IMG/VR virus record: IMGVR_UViG_3300031565_014867
Location: 1 to 64,000 of that record
Direction: 5' to 3' (one strand)
Length of the DNA: 64,000 nucleotides
Origin: a virus
A model generated the notes under the pieces. It was not told the origin of the DNA. It searched no databases and was given only the letters and a program-made list of their open reading frames with translations. Every line of letters begins with the position of its first letter. Position 1 is the first letter of the stretch. A program made the translations under genes and the position numbers. Below, piece by piece: positions 59,789-64,000 of the stretch.

Positions 59789-61767
59789 TCGCCACGCCCC
59801 AAGACATCTCCACCAAGCTCGTTACGGAAACGGCCAAGGGCACTCTCATCAAGGTTCCCGTGACACTTCGCTACGTCGCCGGTCGGATCGAGTTCGTCAA
59901 GTCGCCGTTCGCGCTCAAGTCAGAGATCAAGGCGATGGCCGGTTCGCGGTGGCACGGCTACATCGAAGGGGACAAGCGGAAGATATGGTCGGTGGCGGAC
60001 TGTCCACGCAACCGGTTTCAACTCGGCTATCTCCAGGGTGAGAACGTCTACGAGTGGTTCGATCGTGAGCTTGTACGGCACCAGTACCGGCGTCCGCTCA
60101 TGCCGCATCAACGCGATATGGCCAACGCCGGACTGACGTATCACTTTCAAATCTGGGCAGCGGAAATGGGCACCGGCAAGACCCTCTCAGCCCAAGAAGT
60201 GATGGAACGCTCAGGGGCGGACTGCTGGTACTGGATCGGTCCCAAAACAAGTCTGCCCAACATCCGGCGCGAGTTCCGCAAGTGGAGCATGGACCCGATG
60301 GTCCGCGTCGAGATGATGACCTACGAGGCGCTCGTCCGCAAGGTCGACGACTGGAAGTCCGACGACGAGTTGCCGCGCGGCGTGATCTTCGACGAGTCGA
60401 GCAAACTCAAGACGCCCACTTCGCAACGCTCGAAGGCCGCCCAACGCCTGGCCGACATGATCCGTGCCGAGTATGGCTTCGACGGCTATGTGATCCTCAT
60501 GTCTGGCACGCCGTCACCCAAATCACCCATCGACTGGTGGTCGCAAGCCGAGATCGCCTGGCCCGGATTCCTGCGCGAAGGTTCGGTCAAGGCTCTGGAA
60601 CAACGGCTGGCGTTCATGGCCGATAAGCAGTTCGACGCAGGGGTCTTCAAGAAACGGGTTGGCTGGAAGGACGACGACTCCAAGTGTGATGTCTGCGGTG
60701 AGACCGAGCTTGAGGGGCCGCACGAACTTGACGGCATCACCGATCCCGACGACTACCACCGGTTCGAGCCGAGCAAAAACGAAGTCGCGTTCATGTACGA
60801 GCGACTCTCGGGGCTCGTCATTATCAAGCACAAGAAAGACTGTCTCAGTCTGCCCGAGAAAAGCTATCGCAAGATCGTCTGCAAACCGACTACCAGCACC
60901 TTGCGGGTCGCCCAGGCCATCGCCTCGTCTGCGCCGAACGCCGTGACTGGCATGACACTCTTGCGGGAATTGAGCGATGGCTTCCAGTACCGCGAGGTCA
61001 AGGACGGCAAGACGAAGTGCCCACACTGTCCCGAGAGTTGTGGCACGGTCCACGAATGGTTCGATCCCGACGACGACGATCGCACGTTCCGCGCCATCGA
61101 CATGCTCGACGAGGCGCTTGTCGCTCGACTGGAGAAGCGGGAAGTGGCCTGCCCGCGGTGCGGCGGATCGGGCGAGGTCGACAAGATGAAGCGGATCGTC
61201 CGCGAGGTGCCATGCCCGAAAACCAAGGCTCTCAAGGCCCTGCTCGAAGAGAACGAAGAGGTCGGCCGTATCGTGATCTTCGCCGGCTTCACCGGGTCGG
61301 TCGATCGCGTGACCGGCATCTGCCACAAAGAGGGCTGGGATGTCGTTCGCTGCGACGGTCGTGGCTTCCAGGTCACCAAACACGACGGCCAGGTCATTAC
61401 TGACGTGGACCCGCTCGACTACTGGGCCGACGCGGAGAACAACCCGCGAGTCGCCTTCGTCGCCCATCCCGAATCGGGTGGCATGTCGCTCACGCTGGTC
61501 GAGGCCCGCACAGCGGTCTACTGGTCAAACAGCTTCAAACCCGAGTACCGCGCCCAGTCCGAGGACCGCATTCACCGCAAGGGGATGGACGAGAACCTTG
61601 GCTGCACGATCGTCGACCTGGTCCACCTGCCGACCGATGAACGTGTGCTCGAAGTCATCCGTGAAAACAGACGCCTCGAAAAGATGACGATGGGCGACTT
61701 CAGCGACGCCCTGACTGAAGACGCAGCCGACGAGTCGGAGGCGATGGAGGTGGTTGATGCTTGTTGA
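59785..61767 (+). CDS. SF2/SNF2-like DNA helicase with zinc knuckles
   Basis: 660 residues from ATG 59785. Walker A AEMGTGKTLSAQE near residue 128, Walker B-type IFDESSKLKTP near 202, motif III LMSGTPSPKSP, and C-terminal helicase motifs including QSEDRIHRKGMDE. Three cysteine pairs (CDVCGE, CPHCPESCG, CPRCGG) interrupt the core, suggesting inserted zinc-binding modules. It would remodel or unwind DNA for replication or recombination. It overlaps both neighbours, so it belongs to a coupled set. Confidence 0.9.
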   Translation: MIATPQDISTKLVTETAKGTLIKVPVTLRYVAGRIEFVKSPFALKSEIKAMAGSRWHGYIEGDKRKIWSVADCPRNRFQLGYLQGENVYEWFDRELVRHQYRRPLMPHQRDMANAGLTYHFQIWAAEMGTGKTLSAQEVMERSGADCWYWIGPKTSLPNIRREFRKWSMDPMVRVEMMTYEALVRKVDDWKSDDELPRGVIFDESSKLKTPTSQRSKAAQRLADMIRAEYGFDGYVILMSGTPSPKSPIDWWSQAEIAWPGFLREGSVKALEQRLAFMADKQFDAGVFKKRVGWKDDDSKCDVCGETELEGPHELDGITDPDDYHRFEPSKNEVAFMYERLSGLVIIKHKKDCLSLPEKSYRKIVCKPTTSTLRVAQAIASSAPNAVTGMTLLRELSDGFQYREVKDGKTKCPHCPESCGTVHEWFDPDDDDRTFRAIDMLDEALVARLEKREVACPRCGGSGEVDKMKRIVREVPCPKTKALKALLEENEEVGRIVIFAGFTGSVDRVTGICHKEGWDVVRCDGRGFQVTKHDGQVITDVDPLDYWADAENNPRVAFVAHPESGGMSLTLVEARTAVYWSNSFKPEYRAQSEDRIHRKGMDENLGCTIVDLVHLPTDERVLEVIRENRRLEKMTMGDFSDALTEDAADESEAMEVVDAC

Positions 61768-62584
61768 CCGAATCCTCCACGGCGACTGCCTCGACATCAT
61801 GCCGACGATCCCCGACGCGAGCGTCGACATGGTGCTGGCCGATCTGCCCTACGGTGTGACGCAGAACCAGTGGGATCAAGTCATCCCGTTCAACCGGCTG
61901 TGGGACGAGTACCGCCGCGTGACGAAGTCCAATGCGGCGATCGTGCTCACGGCCACCCAACCGTTTGCCGCGCAGTTGATCGCCTCGAACCGGAAGATGT
62001 TCCGCTATGACCTGATTTGGCGGAAGAACAAATCGACCGGATTCTTGAACGCCAACCGGATGCCGCTTCGGCAGCACGAATCGATCCTCGTTTTCTATCG
62101 CCGACTGCCGGTCTACCATCCGCAGAAGTCGCACGGCCACGCCCCGGTCCATTCGTTCACAAAGCACACGAGCGACGGGACCAACTACGGGCAGACGAAG
62201 CGAGGCGTGCAAGGCGGCGGCCAGACCGATCGACATCCTACTTCGGTGATCGACATTCCCGTGGTCAACAACGACTCGAACGGGAAGAGTCATCCCAACC
62301 AGAAGCCGGTCGCGCTTTTCGAGTACCTGATTCGGACATTCACCGCTGAAAACGCCATCGTCCTCGACAACTGTATCGGCAGCGGCACGACCGCCATCGC
62401 CTGCCTCAACACGGGCAGACACTTCATCGGCATCGAGCAGGACGCCGAGTTCTGCAGGCTCGCGAATGAACGAGTCGCCCAGCATCAACCCTCCGAACTG
62501 CAAATCACATGCCCGACCAAACCCCAACGCCACCGCAAATGCCCTCGATTCCCGATCGGGCATGGAACCTTGCCAAAGCCTTGA
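61757..62584 (+). CDS. DNA methyltransferase (amino-methylating, beta-class order)
   Basis: 275 residues from ATG 61757, 6 nt after GGAGG. Motif IV is DLPYG at 29-33 (a DPPY variant), and motif I region DNCIGSGTTAIACLNTG is near the C-terminus, giving IV-before-I order. Such enzymes methylate adenine N6 or cytosine N4. It probably protects phage DNA from host restriction, complementing ArdA. Target sequence unknown. Confidence 0.92.
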   Translation: MLVDRILHGDCLDIMPTIPDASVDMVLADLPYGVTQNQWDQVIPFNRLWDEYRRVTKSNAAIVLTATQPFAAQLIASNRKMFRYDLIWRKNKSTGFLNANRMPLRQHESILVFYRRLPVYHPQKSHGHAPVHSFTKHTSDGTNYGQTKRGVQGGGQTDRHPTSVIDIPVVNNDSNGKSHPNQKPVALFEYLIRTFTAENAIVLDNCIGSGTTAIACLNTGRHFIGIEQDAEFCRLANERVAQHQPSELQITCPTKPQRHRKCPRFPIGHGTLPKP

Positions 62585-62766
62585 CGGCCTTCGCCGCTGA
62601 TGGTTGCCGGACCGTGCCCAGAACGACCTACCGTATCCGCCTTCAGACCTGCGCGTCGTGCCCACGACGAAATGACAACTGGTGCCTGGAGTGCGGTTGC
62701 TTCTTGCCCGTCAAGGCCAAGGGGCGGGCTTGGCAATGTCCGCTCGACAAGTGGCCCGCAGCTTGA
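62509..62766 (+). CDS. Small zinc-ribbon protein
   Basis: 85 residues starting MPDQTPTPPQMPSIPDRAWN; an alternative start is 62539. The C-terminal half holds LQTCASCPRRNDNWCLECGC, then FLPVKAKGRAWQCP: CxxC and CxC pairs typical of zinc ribbons. It overlaps the methyltransferase gene by 76 nt. Such small ribbons occur next to phage terminase or methyltransferase genes; role unknown. Confidence 0.8.
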   Translation: MPDQTPTPPQMPSIPDRAWNLAKALTAFAADGCRTVPRTTYRIRLQTCASCPRRNDNWCLECGCFLPVKAKGRAWQCPLDKWPAA

Positions 62767-62806
62767 GCGGTCCACACATTGAACACGACCTACGTGGAGA
62801 TACCCC

Positions 62807-64000
62807 ATGCCTCGATTGAAAACGGAGAAGGTCCGGCGCATCAAGGCCGACTTGTGCAAACCCGGTGCAACGCAGCCCCAGGTGGCGAAAAAGCATCGGG
62901 TCAGTCGGTCGGCCGTCTCCGACATCGCTACCGAACGTACTCACAAGGACGTCCCCTGGCCTGATGGTGGTCCGCCGAAAAAGCGATCCGGCGGACAGCG
63001 GAAGCCGATCACCGACTACGATCCGACCAACGCCCGCATCCTGGAACTCGAAGCCGACATCGCGCACCTCACCGAAGAGCGCAATCGGGAACGACGCAAA
63101 GCCAAAGCCGGGGCTCGGGATCGGGGCTTGTTCAACGCGATGGCCGACGTACTGTCCGAGAAGATCGTTGCCGTCAAGCCGCTGCCCAAGGTGCGCCGGG
63201 ATGTTGGTAAAAAGGGCAAGGTCATCGAAGAGCACTGCGTGATGCACATTTCCGACGGCCATCACGACCAGATCGTCCGGCCCGAGGAGTGTGGCGGCCT
63301 TGAGCAGTATGACTTCCCCATCTCCTGTTGTCGGGCGGAGCGGTACGTCGATCGGGTCATCCACTGGACTCAACAGACGCTCCATCCACAGTTCTGCTTC
63401 ACGCATCTATGGGTACTCGCCTATGGGGATCACACATCGGGCGAGATTCACGGTCACACGCAACGGTCCTACTTTCGCAACCAATTCAAGAACGTCATGG
63501 CGATCGGCAAGCTGCACGCCCTGATGTATCGCGACCTGGCCCCGCACTTCGACCAGGTCAACGTCGTCTACGTGCCGGGCAACCACGGTCGGCGATCGAA
63601 GAAGAAAGACTATCATGGGGCGCACGACAACTGGGATTACCTCATTGCCGAGTTGGCCCGCCTCTACTGCGCCGACGTCGCCAACGTCGAATTCGTGATT
63701 CCCGATGCCTTTAGTGTGAATCTCGACATCGGCGGCGTCGGCTTCAATATCTCACACGGCGACGATGTGCGCGGATCGTTGGGAATCCCGTACTACGGCT
63801 TGCAGCGTCGCCAGCGGAGCCTCACGGCGTTGGGACACACGCAGGACGGTCCCCGCACTCGTTACTTCTGCTGCGGCCATTTTCACAAGCCCGGCATCGT
63901 CGGCGACATGGACGGCGAAATGTTGGTGAACGGCCCGTGGGTGGCGACCGACGCCTACTCCTTCAATGCCTTCGCCGGCTACACCGAGCCAAGCCAATGG
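62807..64000 (+). CDS. Metallophosphoesterase with N-terminal HTH (partial)
   Basis: The frame from ATG 62807 is open for 398 codons to the window's end, so the gene is truncated by the window. It starts MPRLKTEKVRRIKADLCKPG with a helix-turn-helix-like KKHRVSRSAVSDIATER. The phosphoesterase core has MHISDGHHD, AYGDHTSGEIHG, YVPGNHGRR, NISHGDDVRG and CCGHFHKPG, the five blocks of calcineurin-like enzymes. It could cut phosphoester bonds in nucleic acid or nucleotides. Confidence 0.88.
   Translation, partial: MPRLKTEKVRRIKADLCKPGATQPQVAKKHRVSRSAVSDIATERTHKDVPWPDGGPPKKRSGGQRKPITDYDPTNARILELEADIAHLTEERNRERRKAKAGARDRGLFNAMADVLSEKIVAVKPLPKVRRDVGKKGKVIEEHCVMHISDGHHDQIVRPEECGGLEQYDFPISCCRAERYVDRVIHWTQQTLHPQFCFTHLWVLAYGDHTSGEIHGHTQRSYFRNQFKNVMAIGKLHALMYRDLAPHFDQVNVVYVPGNHGRRSKKKDYHGAHDNWDYLIAELARLYCADVANVEFVIPDAFSVNLDIGGVGFNISHGDDVRGSLGIPYYGLQRRQRSLTALGHTQDGPRTRYFCCGHFHKPGIVGDMDGEMLVNGPWVATDAYSFNAFAGYTEPSQW

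Overview
The window looks like the left part of a large tailed-phage genome integrated in a GC-rich bacterial chromosome. The host is probably a planctomycete or a relative. That guess rests on the style of the phage proteins (P22-like coat, DUF4055-like portal, GpA-type terminase) and on a broken host gene at 1988-2224 that I recall as a small protein family common in Planctomycetes; neither was checked against a database. No rRNA, CRISPR array, insertion sequence or reverse transcriptase was seen.

Layout. (1) 1-2224 is host-like: a UvrD-type helicase and a frameshifted, truncated gene that ends where the phage genes begin, the likely left junction. (2) 2222-32451 is one leftward late operon. 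In transcription order from the right it holds a putative small terminase, an envelope/secreted group (YiiX-like hydrolase, papain-like lipoprotein, proline-rich membrane protein, thioredoxin-like lipoprotein), large terminase, portal, a seven-bladed propeller fused to a head-tail connector, scaffold, P22-like coat, neck and completion proteins, tail tube, tail chaperone with a likely -1 frameshift, tape measure, three paralogous lectin-like tail proteins and the distal tail proteins. (3) 32645-33358 is a small serine recombinase. (4) 33733-40156 is a rightward, lower-GC two-gene cassette that does not look like phage: a 1602-aa protein with two GHKL ATPase regions and two phosphoribosyltransferase signatures, coupled to a receiver-HD protein. 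I consider it the best candidate for an undescribed signalling or defence system. (5) 40157-41387 is non-coding and holds an inverted repeat around an AT-rich core, a 22-bp palindrome and a terminator. (6) 41388-56844 is a leftward early operon: AEP-like primase/SF3 helicase, HNH endonuclease, dNMP kinase, DEDDh exonuclease, then about 16 small accessory genes including the ArdA antirestriction protein. (7) 57163-64000 runs rightward: ParB-like protein, unknown protein, small lipoprotein, tRNA-like hairpin, SF2 helicase, DNA methyltransferase, zinc-ribbon protein, and a metallophosphoesterase that continues past the window.

Regulation. One 46-bp element occurs three times: before the late operon, before the primase operon and before the parB-like gene, always in the direction of transcription. 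It is probably a phage-specific promoter/operator. A second leader duplicated within the early operon (about 46672 and 51165) carries CTGAAG boxes, and a third intergenic element with a conserved hairpin (47472 and 51967) follows two gene ends.

Start codons were moved inward from the longest frames where a Shine-Dalgarno site, signal peptide or ATGA overlap justified it. Family names come from motif recognition only.
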